Assembly: GCF_000016645.1 (NCBI RefSeq)
Contig: NC_009441.1
Coordinates: 1,054,001 to 1,118,000, forward strand
Origin: Flavobacterium johnsoniae UW101
GTDB taxonomy: Bacteria > Bacteroidota > Bacteroidia > Flavobacteriales > Flavobacteriaceae
Direction: 5' to 3'
Length of the DNA: 64,000 nucleotides
Shown here: positions 44,601-59,600 of the stretch, piece after piece
Numbering within the stretch: the stretch's first letter is position 1
Layout: the number at the start of each line of letters is the position of its first letter
Translations under genes and position numbers: made by a program
Notes under the pieces: model-generated
Database searches by the model: none
What the model was told of the DNA's origin: nothing
Seen by the model: the letters and a program-made list of their open reading frames with translations, nothing else

Positions 44601-47600
44601 CTCTGCTTGATGTATTTGTTCCGGCAGCACAAACATATTGTGTTACAAGAGGAGCATCTACAACAATTGGAGCCGGCTCATCTACTGTAATTGTAGCTGT
44701 ACCTGGACAACCTCTTCCTGAAGTTACTGAAACAGTGTATGTACCAGCTGACAATCCTGAGAATAAAGTACTGTCCTGAGGTCCAACTGTTAACGGTACA
44801 CCCGCTATCGTAGCTGTTAAAGTATATCTATAAATAGGGTTATTATTCGAAGCATCTAATTCAACCGAAATTGTTCCATCAGAACCGCCATTACAAGACA
44901 CTGCTGTTGGTTTTAACGTAATTCCAGTAACAACTGTAGCGTTTTCAATAATCTGAGTTACTTCTTTTTCACAATTTGTTACAATATCTCTTACTCTGAA
45001 AGTATAACTTCCAGGAGCTAAACCTCCAAAGACTGGACTAGATTGAGATGTTGCCCAATTATTCATTGTGTAAACATAACTGCTTGGAGTAGAAACTGTT
45101 CCACCAGAAGCAAACAATGTTATATCTCCACTAGGGTTGTTACAAACCGGAGTAAGCGTAATTTCAGAACGTAATTCAAGTGGTGCTAAAATTGGCACAG
45201 TAACTGTGTTACCGCATCCGTTTTTATCTTTTATCTCAATTGTATGACTGCCTGATGATAAGCCCGTGATGCTGAATGGTGCCGTACGTGACTGGAAGGC
45301 GCCGCCGTCAACACTAAATGTATATGGCGAAACTCCTGCTGTTGGAACCGTAACATTAATCACAAAGTTACCCTCTGTAACATTACACTGTGCAGCTAAC
45401 ACTGCAGCCACAACTGGTGAAGGGTCTAAACCAAGTATAACATTTACTGAACTTGGACAATCTCTTGAATCTTTTACATAAACTGTATAGTTTCCAGATT
45501 CTGCATTTAAGGTAGTAACAGTACTCCATCCTGCATCTGTTACCAAAGGAGCCGGGCTTCCTTGTGGTAAAATCTGGTAGTAATATGGTGCTGTTCCGCC
45601 ATGACCCTCTGCAATGATCTGTCCGGCATTTGTACCGCAGTTATCATTAACTGTTGAAGCTGTTACCGAAACTGCTTCACTTGGAGAACCAATCGTTACA
45701 GCGTTTGTGGTTACTGAACAGTACGGACTTGCCGTTTCTGTTACAACAACTGTATAGTTTCCTGCTGATAATCCTGAAATACTTCTTGGATTTACAGTAG
45801 TATCTGATCCTATAGGTCCCATTACTGATGTACCGGCACTGTTAAATACCTCATAAGTATAAGCTCCTGTATAACCTGTAACATTGATTGCTAATGCTCC
45901 ATTAGCATCGCCAAAACAGTTTACCGGTGTAGTTGCTGTCGCAACTGCTTTAATCGTATTATAAGGTGCTACTCTGAATACCGGAGCATCAAAATAACAA
46001 TCTGTATCGTTATCAATTACTCTAAAGTAATAATCTCCAGGGGCTGTAATTCCAAAGAAATTATCTACCTGAGGCGCTCCGCTTGGCAGAAGCTGATAAC
46101 TAAAGTTACCTGAACCTCCTAAAACAGTGATATCTGCTCTACCATTATTTAAACAGTCAATAGCCGTTCCTGCAACTGTAACAGTCGTAATTCTTGTAAG
46201 TCTAGTGATCAGAACTGATCCAATAGCAGAACATCCATTAGCATCTTTTACATAAACCGGAAGGTTATAAGTTGTACCGTTATCTGCAACAGTAAAGGTA
46301 TTTGTTGGATAAAAATCAACATTATTAATACTGTATGTATAATCTCCAAATCCACCTGAACCATTTATTGTTACTATAGTTGTATTCGTAGAATTATCAG
46401 GCGCACATTTAAACGGTGCCGCTGCTGATGAAGCATCAACTGAAAGAACAGGAGGCTGTCCTACCGTTATTGTCTGAGGTGTACTACAGCCTAATCTGCC
46501 TGAAGCAACACTAATGCTGTAATCTCTCGCTGATAATCCTGTAAACAAATTACTTGTCTGAGGACCTACAACTAAAGCAGGACCTGAAAGCGCTGTTAAA
46601 GTATAAGTATAAACAGGGTCTGTATTACCTGCACCTAAAGTAACTTTAATTGTTCCGTTGCTTCCACCGTTACAGCTCACATCTGTTGGAGAAGCTGTAA
46701 AGTTTACAGGTGCCGGTGATGTCAATAGAATTGGTTTAACCAAAGCACATGTTGTTGTAACATCAGTAACTCTTACCTGGTAACTTCCTGCCGCAACTGC
46801 ATTAAATACATTAGAAGCCTGAGGACCTGCAAGTACAGTTGATGCTGATGCATCTAATAACTCATAGCTGTAAGTAGATGATCCTCCTGCAGCAGTTACT
46901 GTTATCTGACCGTCATTATTTGGACATGTCGGAAGGGCTGTAACCTCTGGTGTAAATCCTAATGGTTTTAAAATTGGTACAGTAACTGTGTTACCGCATC
47001 CGTTTTTATCTTTTATCTCAATTGTATGACTGCCTGATGATAAGCCCGTGATGCTGAATGGTGCCGTACGTGACTGGAATGCCCCGCCGTCAACACTAAA
47101 GGTATATGGCGAAACTCCTGCTGTTGGAACCGTTACATTAATCACAAAACTGCCCTCTGCAACATTACACTGTGCAGCCAATACTGCTGCCACAACTGGT
47201 GAAGGGTCTAAACCAAGTATAACATTTACTGAACTTGGACAATCTCTTGAATCTTTTACATAAACTGTATAGTTTCCAGATTCTGCATTTAAGGTAGTAA
47301 CAGTACTCCATCCTGCATCTGTTACCAAAGGAGCCGGGCTTCCTTGTGGTAAAATCTGGTAGTAATATGGTGCTGTTCCGCCATGACCCTCTGCAATGAT
47401 CTGTCCGGCATTTGTACCGCAGTTATCATTAACTGTTGAAGCTGTTACCGAAACTGCTTCACTTGGAGAACCAATCGTTACAGCGTTTGTGGTTACTGAA
47501 CAGTACGGACTTGCCGTTTCTGTTACAACAACTGTATAGTTTCCTGCTGATAATCCTGAAATACTTCTTGGATTTACAGTAGTATCTGATCCTATAGGTC

Positions 47601-50600
47601 CCATTACTGATGTACCGGCACTGTTAAATACCTCATAAGTATAAGCTCCTGTATAACCTGTAACATTGATTGCTAATGCTCCATTAGCATCGCCAAAACA
47701 GTTTACCGGTGTAGTTGCTGTCGCAACTGCTTTAATCGTATTATAAGGTGCTACTCTGAATACCGGAGCATCAAAATAACAATCTGTATCGTTATCAATT
47801 ACTCTAAAGTAATAATCTCCAGGGGCTGTAATTCCAAAGAAATTATCTACCTGAGGCGCTCCGCTTGGCAGAAGCTGATAACTAAAGTTACCTGAACCTC
47901 CTAAAACAGTGATATCTGCTCTACCATTATTTAAACAGTCAATAGCCGTTCCTGCAACTGTAACAGTCGTAATTCTTGTAAGTCTAGTGATCAGAACTGA
48001 TCCAATAGCAGAACATCCATTAGCATCTTTTACATAAACCGGAAGGTTATAAGTTGTACCGTTATCTGCAACAGTAAAGGTATTTGTTGGATAAAAATCA
48101 ACATTATTAATACTGTATGTATAATCTCCAAATCCACCTGAACCATTTATTGTTACTATAGTTGTATTCGTAGAATTATCAGGCGCACATTTAAACGGTG
48201 CCGCTGCTGATGAAGCATCAACTGAAAGAACAGGAGGCTGTCCTACCGTTATTGTCTGAGGTGTACTACAGCCTAATCTGCCTGAAGCAACACTAATGCT
48301 GTAATCTCTCGCTGATAATCCTGTAAACAAATTACTTGTCTGAGGACCTACAACTAAAGCAGGACCTGAAAGCGCTGTTAAAGTATAAGTATAAACAGGG
48401 TCTGTATTACCTGCACCTAAAGTAACTTTAATTGTTCCGTTGCTTCCACCGTTACAGCTCACATCTGTTGGAGAAGCTGTAAAGTTTACAGGTGCCGGTG
48501 ATGTCAATAGAATTGGTTTAACCAAAGCACATGTTGTTGTAACATCAGTAACTCTTACCTGGTAACTTCCTGCCGCAACTGCATTAAATACATTAGAAGC
48601 CTGAGGACCTGCAAGTACAGTTGATGCTGATGCATCTAATAACTCATAGCTGTAAGTAGATGATCCTCCTGCAGCAGTTACTGTTATCTGACCGTCATTA
48701 TTTGGACATGTCGGAAGGGCTGTAACCTCTGGTGTAAATCCTAATGGTTTTAAAATTGGTACAGTAACTGTGTTACCGCATCCGTTTTTATCTTTTATCT
48801 CAATTGTATGACTGCCTGATGATAAGCCCGTGATGCTGAATGGTGCCGTACGTGACTGGAATGCCCCGCCGTCAACACTAAAGGTATATGGCGAAACTCC
48901 TGCTGTTGGAACCGTTACATTAATCACAAAACTGCCCTCTGCAACATTACACTGTGCAGCCAATACTGCTGCCACAACTGGTGAAGGGTCTAAACCAAGT
49001 ATAACATTTACTGAACTTGGACAATCTCTTGAATCTTTTACATAAACTGTATAGTTTCCAGATTCTGCATTTAAGGTAGTAACAGTACTCCATCCTGCAT
49101 CTGTTACCAAAGGAGCCGGGCTTCCTTGTGGTAAAATCTGGTAGTAATATGGTGCTGTTCCGCCATGACCCTCTGCAATGATCTGTCCGGCATTTGTACC
49201 GCAGTTATCATTAACTGTTGAAGCTGTTACCGAAACTGCTTCACTTGGAGAACCAATCGTTACAGCGTTTGTGGTTACTGAACAGTACGGACTTGCCGTT
49301 TCTGTTACAACAACTGTATAGTTTCCTGCTGATAATCCTGAAATACTTCTTGGATTTACAGTAGTATCTGATCCTATAGGTCCCATTACTGATGTACCGG
49401 CACTGTTAAATACCTCATAAGTATAAGCTCCTGTATAACCTGTAACATTGATTGCTAATGCTCCATTAGCATCGCCAAAACAGTTTACCGGTGTAGTTGC
49501 TGTCGCAACTGCTTTAATCGTATTATAAGGTGCTACTCTGAATACCGGAGCATCAAAATAACAATCTGTATCGTTATCAATTACTCTAAAGTAATAATCT
49601 CCAGGGGCTGTAATTCCAAAGAAATTATCTACCTGAGGCGCTCCGCTTGGCAGAAGCTGATAACTAAAGTTACCTGAACCTCCTAAAACAGTGATATCTG
49701 CTCTACCATTATTTAAACAGTCAATAGCCGTTCCTGCAACTGTAACAGTCGTAATTCTTGTAAGTCTAGTGATCAGAACTGATCCAATAGCAGAACATCC
49801 ATTAGCATCTTTTACATAAACCGGAAGGTTATAAGTTGTACCGTTATCTGCAACAGTAAAGGTATTTGTTGGATAAAAATCAACATTATTAATACTGTAT
49901 GTATAATCTCCAAATCCACCTGAACCATTTATTGTTACTATAGTTGTATTCGTAGAATTATCAGGCGCACATTTAAACGGTGCCGCTGCTGATGAAGCAT
50001 CAACTGAAAGAACAGGAGGCTGTCCTACCGTTATTGTCTGAGGTGTACTACAGCCTAATCTGCCTGAAGCAACACTAATGCTGTAATCTCTCGCTGATAA
50101 TCCTGTAAACAAATTACTTGTCTGAGGACCTACAACTAAAGCAGGACCTGAAAGCGCTGTTAAAGTATAAGTATAAACAGGGTCTGTATTACCTGCACCT
50201 AAAGTAACTTTAATTGTTCCGTTGCTTCCACCGTTACAGCTCACATCTGTTGGAGAAGCTGTAAAGTTTACAGGTGCCGGTGATGTCAATAGAATTGGTT
50301 TAACCAAAGCACATGTTGTTGTAACATCAGTAACTCTTACCTGGTAACTTCCTGCCGCAACTGCATTAAATACATTAGAAGCCTGAGGACCTGCAAGTAC
50401 AGTTGATGCTGATGCATCTAATAACTCATAGCTGTAAGTAGATGATCCTCCTGCAGCAGTTACTGTTATCTGACCGTCATTATTTGGACATGTCGGAAGG
50501 GCTGTAACCTCTGGTGTAAATCCTAATGGTTTTAAAATTGGTACAGTAACTGTGTTACCGCATCCGTTTTTATCTTTTATCTCAATTGTATGACTGCCTG

Positions 50601-53600
50601 ATGATAAGCCCGTGATGCTGAATGGTGCCGTACGTGACTGGAATGCCCCGCCGTCAACACTAAACGTATATGGCGAAACTCCTGCTGTTGGAACCGTAAC
50701 ATTGATCACAAAACTGCCCTCTGTAACATTACACTGCGCAGCCAATACTGCTGCCACAACTGGTGTAGGATCTAAAGGAATAACTTTAACTGCTGCCGGC
50801 TGAATACAACCATTAGCATCTTTAGCGTAGGCAATGTAATTTCCTGCAGCTAAATTGAAAGAGCTGCCGTCTACCCAAGCATCACCTGCTGTTGGTGCTG
50901 GTGCTGTATCTGATAATACTAAATATTTATATGGAGCCGTACCACCTTGAGCAGAAACACTAATATTTCCTAATTCATTACAGTTTTGATTTTTATTTAC
51001 TGTTGCATTAACTAAAACTGGAACAACAGACTGTGTAATTGTAAATGTTCTAGATGAATTTGTACAACCAGGAGTTGAACCTCCAACTTCTGTAAATAAA
51101 ATATAATATGTTCCTGGAACAAGAGGACCTGCTGTCTGTACCGGGCTGGTAACATTTCCATTCAATCCAGTAACAGAACCTGTAATAGCAGGAACTACTG
51201 GTTGATTAGTCTGAGAATTATAAACTTGATAATTTACAGTTGTTGTTGTTGTATAGTTTTTCGTAAATGTAAACGAAACACTTCCGTCTCCAGCATTCAT
51301 ACAAGTTACATTTGACTCTGTAAGATCACTTGTTAATGTCGATAAAGTAGGTGTTTTTGTGTCTGCCTGTTTAAAGAAATAACAATTTGTTGATTCATCA
51401 TAAACAATGAAAGAATATAAAACTCCAGGATTTAATCCTGTAAAAGTAGATTTTAATAAATCTGGATCTCCAGGTGATGCTGGCGGTGATACCGCATCTG
51501 CATCCTGATAAGATGCTGAATATGTTGCATAATCGTAATTATTTGGATTAGCAGGATCAACAGGATATAATGCAAAATGATATGGTCCTCCAGGAATTGG
51601 CGGTGTTACACTTACTACAATAGTTGCAGAAGTACATGATGGTGTACCTTGCGTAACATCAATAATCATATCTTCAGGTGGTGAAGCGATATTAATAGTT
51701 TTTGTAACAGAACAACCGTTAAAATCAGTAACTGTTAATTCGTATATACCAAAATTTAAAATTTGGAAACTATGATTTTCTCTGCCATCAGGAGTAAACG
51801 TTTGTGTTGGGCTTGTATTACTAGTTAAAGTATAAATAAATCCAGATTTAGCAGGTAAAGCTAGTCCTGAAGTTGTACCACCTGCTAAGGCAGTTACACC
51901 AATTGAACCTAAAGCTGTACCAGCACCTCCACCAATACATTTAATCTGTTGAATATCTTCTGTGAAAACAATCGGATCTGGTTGTGCAATACTTACATTT
52001 CTATTTAAAGAACATCCATTAGCATCAGTTACAGTAACAATGTAATCACCACCTGGAAGACCAGTTGTTTGAGTACCGTAATTTACATTTGGTGTTCCTA
52101 ATGCCGTATTGTCTTTTACCACATTTATTACATATGGACCAACTCCAACTGTTGTATCAATATTTACATTGATAGATCCAGTTTCCTGACCGCTGCAATA
52201 AATAAGATTTCCTTGAACTGCTGTAAAATCAGGATTTGTCTTAGGCTGAACAACAACTGTTGAAGTTGCGTTACAACCTGAATTATCTGTAAATGTAAAT
52301 AAATAGGTTGTTGTTGTTGTTGCTGTAACTGCTGTAGCATCTGTATAAGTAAATGTAGTTCCTGCTACAGTATGCACAGTTGGATCTAAAGTTCCATTTA
52401 TTGTTACAGTATAATTATAATTTGCTGTACCTCCGTTTATTGTACCATCAATAGTGATATTTGGAGAAGTACATTTTGGACCGTCTGTTAAAACTGTTGC
52501 TACAGTAAATTCATTAGCAATAGTCTGAGCAATAGCTGTAGAAGTACATCCAAAAGCATCTTTTACCAAAACAGTGTAGCTTCCCGGAAGAAGATTCGCA
52601 AAAGTACCGCTTGACTGGTAGCTTGTTCCATTATTGATACTGTACTGGTATGGACCAACTCCACCTGAAGCTGTAACTGTTATTGTTGCCTGGTTATTAG
52701 CATCATAACAAATATCAGATCCTGCAATACTTGCCGACGGAGCTGAAGGTGTGCTTAATGTAAATGTGCTTGAAGCAATACAGTTATTCGCATCTGTAAC
52801 ATTGGCTGTATAGCTTCCTGTCTGAGTCAGATTCGCAAAAGTACCTGTATTCTGAGGACCTAAAACTGTTCCGTCTGGCTGAGTTAAACTATAAGTGTTT
52901 CCTCCCCAGCCTCCTGAAGCTGTCAGAACAACACTTCCCGGCGCATCACAAGTGATTGCAGAAGGTGTATTGTTTAATGTTAAAGCTGCTGCCGGAGCTG
53001 TAATAGTTACAGAAGCCGATGCTTTACAGTTAGTTGCTGTATTAGTAATTTCAACAGTGTAAGTACCTGCCGCCAATCCTGTTAAGCTGATTGGTGAAGT
53101 ACCTGCTCCCTGTGAAACTGTATTTAATGTATAAGTAAATCCTGTTGAACCTGAAACGGTAAACTGTGCTGTTCCTGTTGATGAACCAAAACACTGAACA
53201 TTAGTGTGGGTGCCCACAACCGTTAAAGCTGGAAGAGGTGCAACTGTATATGAATCTTCATATTTACAGCCTTTTGCATCTGTAACTTCAAACTTGTAGG
53301 TTCCCGGATCTAAATTAGTAAAAGTACCTGTAGTTAATCCTGATGTGTTCCCTGAAGCTGAAGCTGGCTCAACAATACGATAGCTTAATGCTCCTGACCC
53401 GCCTGTAGTTGTTACTGTTATACTTACTTTATTTGTAGGACAGCTTAAGGCTGTATTACTGAAGCTTAATGCCGTTGGAGGCGTTAATGGATCCAGAGTT
53501 ACAGGCGCTAATGTGTTTGTACAATTATTAGCATCTCTAACCGTAATTGTATAAGTGCCATTTGTTAATCCTGTAAAAGTAGTACCGGCCTGGAATGTGG

Positions 53601-56600
53601 TGCCATTAATACTGTACTGGTAAGTTCCTGTTCCGCCTGATATGCTTGTTACTGTAATACTTCCTGTCTGTAAACAAGTGTAAGGTGTAAATGAAGTGGT
53701 TCCCGTTATAGGATCCGGCTGGCTTAAAGTAATAGTACCAGGTGCTGATAAACACTGGTTAAAATCTCTTACCTGATATGAATAAGAAACTCCTGCTGAT
53801 AAACCGGTATAAAAGGACTGGTTTGAGAAAGCTCCTCCGTTAAAACTAAACATATACGGACCCACTCCGCCTGAACCTGATAACTGTACTGAACCATTAG
53901 TACCCCCATTACATGTAGGATCAACCGGTGCAGCTGATGCAATAACCGGAACTAAAGCATCTATTTTAACTGATGTAGAAACAGCCGGACAGTTGTTAAC
54001 ATCATTAACTTGAAACTGATACTCTCCTGCTGTTGTTGTGTCGTATGTAAAAGTAGTTCCTGTAACTGCTCCTAATGATGTATAAGCACCTCCGTTAACA
54101 GAAACGCTGTAAGTATAAGGTGCAGTTCCGCCAGAAATTGTTCCTGTAATTCTCGCTGCCGGAGGTGTCTTACAGTCTAATGTTTTTGTTAGTACTGCAT
54201 CAACCTGAAGCTGATTTGCAATAACCTGAGCAATAGCTGTAGAAGTACATCCAAAAGCATCTTTTACCAAAACAGTGTAGCTTCCCGGAAGAAGATTCGC
54301 AAACGTATTACCAGACTGGTAGCTTGTTCCATTATTGATACTGTACTGGTATGGACCAACTCCACCTGAAGCTGTAACTGTTATTGTTGCCTGGTTATTA
54401 GCATCATAACAAATATCAGATCCTGCAATACTTGCCGACGGAGCTGAAGGTGTACTTAAGGTAAATGTGCTTGAAGCAATACAGTTATTTGCATCTGTAA
54501 CATTTGCAGTATAATTTCCTGTCTGAGTCAGGTTTGCAAAAGTACCTGTATTCTGAGGACCTAAAACTGTTCCATCTGGCTGAGTTAAACTATAAGTGTT
54601 TCCTCCCCAGCCTCCTGCAGCTGTCAGAACAACACTTCCCGGCGCGTCACAAGTGATTGCAGAAGGTGTATTGTTTAATGTTAAAGCTGCTGCCGGAGCT
54701 GTAATAGTTACAGAAGCCAATGCTTTACAGTTAGTTGCTGTATTAGTAATTTCAACAGTGTAAGTACCTGCCGCCAATCCTGTTAAGCTGATTGGTGAAG
54801 TACCTGCTCCCTGTGAAACTGTATTTAATGTATAAGTAAACCCTGTTGAACCTGAAACGGTAAACTGTGCTGTTCCTGTTGATGAACCAAAACACTGAAC
54901 ATTAGTGTGGGTGCCCACAACCGTTAAAGCTGGAAGAGGTGCAACTGTATATGAATCTTCATATTTACAGCCTTTTGCATCTGTAACTTCAAACTTGTAG
55001 GTTCCCGGATCTAAATTAGTAAAAGTACCTGTAGTTAATCCTGATGTGTTCCCTGAAGCTGAAGCTGGCTCAACAATACGATAGCTTAATGCTCCTGACC
55101 CGCCTGTAGTTGTTACTGTTATACTTACTTTATTTGTAGGACAGCTTAAGGCTGTATTACTGAAGCTTAATGCCGTTGGAGGCGTTAATGGATCCAGAGT
55201 TACAGGCGCTAATGTGTTTGTACAATTATTAGCATCTCTAACCGTAATTGTATAAGTGCCATTTGTTAATCCTGTAAAAGTAGTACCGGCCTGGAATGTG
55301 GTGCCATTAATACTGTACTGGTAAGTTCCTGTTCCCCCTGATGTGCTTGTTACTGTAATACTTCCTGTCTGTAAACAAGTGTAAGGTGTAAATGAAGTGG
55401 TTCCCGTTATAGGATCCGGCTGGCTTAAAGTAATAGTACCAGGTGCTGATAAACACTGGTTAAAATCTCTTACCTGATATGAATAAGAAACTCCTGCTGA
55501 TAAACCGGTATAAAAGGACTGGTTTGAGAAAGCTCCTCCGTTAAAACTAAACATATACGGACCCACTCCGCCTGAACCTGATAACTGTACTGAACCATTA
55601 GTACCCCCATTACATGTAGGATCAACCGGTGCAGCTGATGCAATAACCGGAACTAAAGCATCTATTTTAACTGATGTAGAAACAGCCGGACAGTTGTTAA
55701 CATCATTAACTTGAAACTGATACTCTCCTGCTGTTGTTGTGTCGTATGTAAAAGTAGTTCCTGTAACTGCTCCTAATGATGTATAAGCACCTCCGTTAAC
55801 AGAAACGCTGTAAGTATAAGGTGCAGTTCCGCCAGAAATTGTTCCTGTAATTCTCGCTGCCGGAGGTGTCTTACAGTCTAATGTTTTTGTTAGTACTGCA
55901 TCAACCTGAAGCTGATTTGCAATAACCTGAGCAATAGCTGTAGAAGTACATCCAAAAGCATCTTTTACCAAAACAGTGTAGCTTCCCGGAAGAAGATTCG
56001 CAAACGTATTACCAGACTGGTAGCTTGTTCCATTATTGATACTGTACTGGTATGGACCAACTCCACCTGAAGCTGTAACTGTTATTGTTGCCTGGTTATT
56101 AGCATCATAACAAATATCAGATCCTGCAATACTTGCCGACGGAGCTGAAGGTGTGCTTAATGTAAATGTGCTTGAAGCAATACAGTTATTCGCATCTGTA
56201 ACATTGGCTGTATAGCTTCCTGTCTGAGTCAGATTCGCAAAAGTACCTGTATTCTGAGGACCTAAAACTGTTCCATCTGGCTGAGTTAAACTATAAGTGT
56301 TTCCTCCCCAGCCTCCTGCAGCTGTCAGAACAACACTTCCCGGCGCGTCACAAGTGATTGCAGAAGGTGTATTGTTTAATGTTAAAGCTGCTGCCGGAGC
56401 TGTAATAGTTACAGAAGCCAATGCTTTACAGTTAGTTGCTGTATTAGTAATTTCAACAGTGTAAGTACCTGCCGCCAATCCTGTTAAGCTGATTGGTGAA
56501 GTACCTGCTCCCTGTGAAACTGTATTTAATGTATAAGTAAACCCTGTTGAACCTGAAACGGTAAACTGTGCTGTTCCTGTTGATGAACCAAAACACTGAA

Positions 56601-59600
56601 CATTAGTGTGGGTGCCCACAACCGTTAAAGCTGGAAGAGGTGCAACTGTATATGAATCTTCATATTTACAGCCTTTTGCATCTGTAACTTCAAACTTGTA
56701 GGTTCCCGGATCTAAATTAGTAAAAGTACCTGTAGTTAATCCTGATGTGTTCCCTGAAGCTGAAGCTGGCTCAACAATACGATAGCTTAATGCTCCTGAC
56801 CCGCCTGTAGTTGTTACTGTTATACTTACTTTATTTGTAGGACAGCTTAAGGCTGTATTACTGAAGCTTAATGCCGTTGGAGGCGTTAATGGATCCAGAG
56901 TTACAGGCGCTAATGTGTTTGTACAATTATTAGCATCTCTAACCGTAATTGTATAAGTGCCATTTGTTAATCCTGTAAAAGTAGTACCGGCCTGGAATGT
57001 GGTGCCATTAATACTGTACTGGTAAGTTCCTGTTCCGCCTGATATGCTTGTTACTGTAATACTTCCTGTCTGTAAACAAGTGTAAGGTGTAAATGAAGTG
57101 GTTCCCGTTATAGGATCCGGCTGGCTTAGAGTAATAGTACCAGCTGCTGATAAACACTGGTTAAAATCTCTTACCTGATATGAATAAGAAACTCCTGCTG
57201 ATAAACCGGTATATAAGGACTGGTTTGAGAAAGCTCCTCCGTTAAAACTAAACATATACGGACCGACTCCGCCTGAACCTGATAACTGTACTGAACCATT
57301 TGTGCCCCCATTACATGTAGGATTAACTGGTGCAGCTGATGCAATAACCGGAACTAAAGAGTTCACTACACCATCAATAGTTGCAATACAACCGTTATCG
57401 TCTTTTACATCAAATGTATAAGTTCCCGGGTTAGCTGTTGAATAAGTAAATGTTGGACCAGTAATAGAAGAACTGGTATATAATAATGCTCCTGTTGTTT
57501 TATTTTTAACGGTATAAGTGTATGGTGCTGTTCCTCCAGAAATAGTTACTTCAATAGTTGCATCCGGATTTGCAGGATCACAAGTTAAAGAGTTTCTAAT
57601 TGCAGTAGTAGCTGTAATTTTAGGGTCAATTCTTTGACTTACTGCTATTGCATTACAACCATTATGATCTGTAATTAAGAAACTATAAGTTCCAGGAGCT
57701 GCAGCTGTATAATTAAAACTAGTAGCATTAGAAGGCGTACTTGGAGCACTGTATGCTCCTCCATTGTAACTTACACTATAGCTATAAGGTGCTGCGCCGT
57801 CTCTAATCGTAACTGTTATTGTTGCATTAGTACCAAAACACAAACCAGTATTTTTAGTTATATCAGCTTTTGGAGGAATAGTACCATTAATAACCAAACT
57901 TGTACTTCCTGTTGCCGGACAGCCTCCTCCATCAGTTCCAGAAATCGTATAAGTTCCAGGACGTACTACACCTGACAAAACTAAACTTGGTGGAAAAGTA
58001 ATTTGGGTATTATCTGCATTGTTAGTAAGTACAAGATTATAAGGTTGTGTTCCGCCTGAAGTTGCACTTGCATCAACACTACCTAAACCGCCAGTGCTGC
58101 ATAATGCATCTTTCCCTGTAGCTGCAATTACAAATTTTGTAGGAGATGTAATTACTGGATTAAGTGTTAATTCACACCCAGCAACGTTAGTACCTGTTCT
58201 ACGAACACGAACATCATAAGTTTTAGGCTGCAATCCCGTTACAGTAACTTCTGATGTAGTAGACGGAATCCAAGGACCAGCAGATCCATTTAATGAATAT
58301 TCAAAACTAGTTCCAAAATTTGTAGCAATAATTTTGAATGATCCATTATTTGCACCGTTACAGGTAACATTAGAAACTGGTACTATTTCGGCCTTGAAAG
58401 CTTTATCATCCAGAACTTCAAATTTAAAAGGATCGGCAAAAGCACAAGCTCTAGGAACCTGATATACTGTAATATCATCTAATGTCAAGTCATTTCCAAA
58501 ATCAACAGCACTATAAGATCGTATTACAAAATCTAATGTAGAATACGATCCCGGATTTAAACTCATGTTGTAGTTTTCCCATTTATTACTTTTAGGTACT
58601 ACCCCCGTTTCCTGAGATGCTACTAAGGTTTGTGTTGCTAATCCATAATCCGCAATTAACTGAATTGTAATATTAGGATCATCGTTTCCTGCGTTCTGCG
58701 GAAGATTATTAATTAGGTTGGCAACCCAAAAAGAAATTTTTACATCTTGATTTGGAATTACATCATAAATTGGTTTTCTGTAAATAATACCTCCAATTCC
58801 AGCAACTCCACCAATATTAATAGCTAAGAATCTTCCTTGTGTATCCGAACCACCGCTGGTATGATCTCTCATATCCAGCCAGCTTCCAAATCTAGGATTA
58901 ATTCTATTAGTTACTGCATATTCACCATCGTTAATCTCATTATCTAAATTACATGCATAACCCGGAGGGTGTACACCTGACTGATTCTCAAAACAATAAG
59001 CTGGATTAATACCCGGAGAGGTAGTTGGATTTCCTCTTCCAAAATCTTCTTTTAATAAATTACTATATGTTGATACATTAGCTAATTTATAAACGACTTT
59101 AATATTATGGTCTCCTGCACCAATATTAATGAATTCATTAGCTGGAACATTGGTATTTTCAACATCATCTAATAAATAAGTATATGTATAATTTGATCCT
59201 ACTGGGCTTGTTACTATAGCTTTCATAGAAGCAATACCATTACAATCATAAGTAGGTCCCTCATATGTAATACGAGGAGGTGTAGGCACTGGGTCTATAA
59301 TAATACCCGTCATTGCATATACGCAAGGAGTTGGCGACGAATCTCTAATGTATACTGTATAACCCGGAGCATTATTTGGAGCCATGTTAGCTTCGTTTGA
59401 AGCACCCCAAGTTGTTCCATTAAAACTATATTGGTAAGGAGGTACACCTCCTGATGGGTTTGTTATTCTAACTATACCTGTTCCATTTGGTCCGCAGCCG
59501 GCCAATGCAGCCACACCTGCAGATGCAGTTAAACCATTAGGGGCATCTAAAATAGTAACTACGTTAGTATCTGTACACCAGCTATTGTTATTGTTTAATC

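Noticed and set aside
45266-50803. Rightward frames of about 70 codons recurring inside sprB
   Set aside because: They are antisense shadows of the repeated adhesin units, with identical spacing of 1,782 bp.
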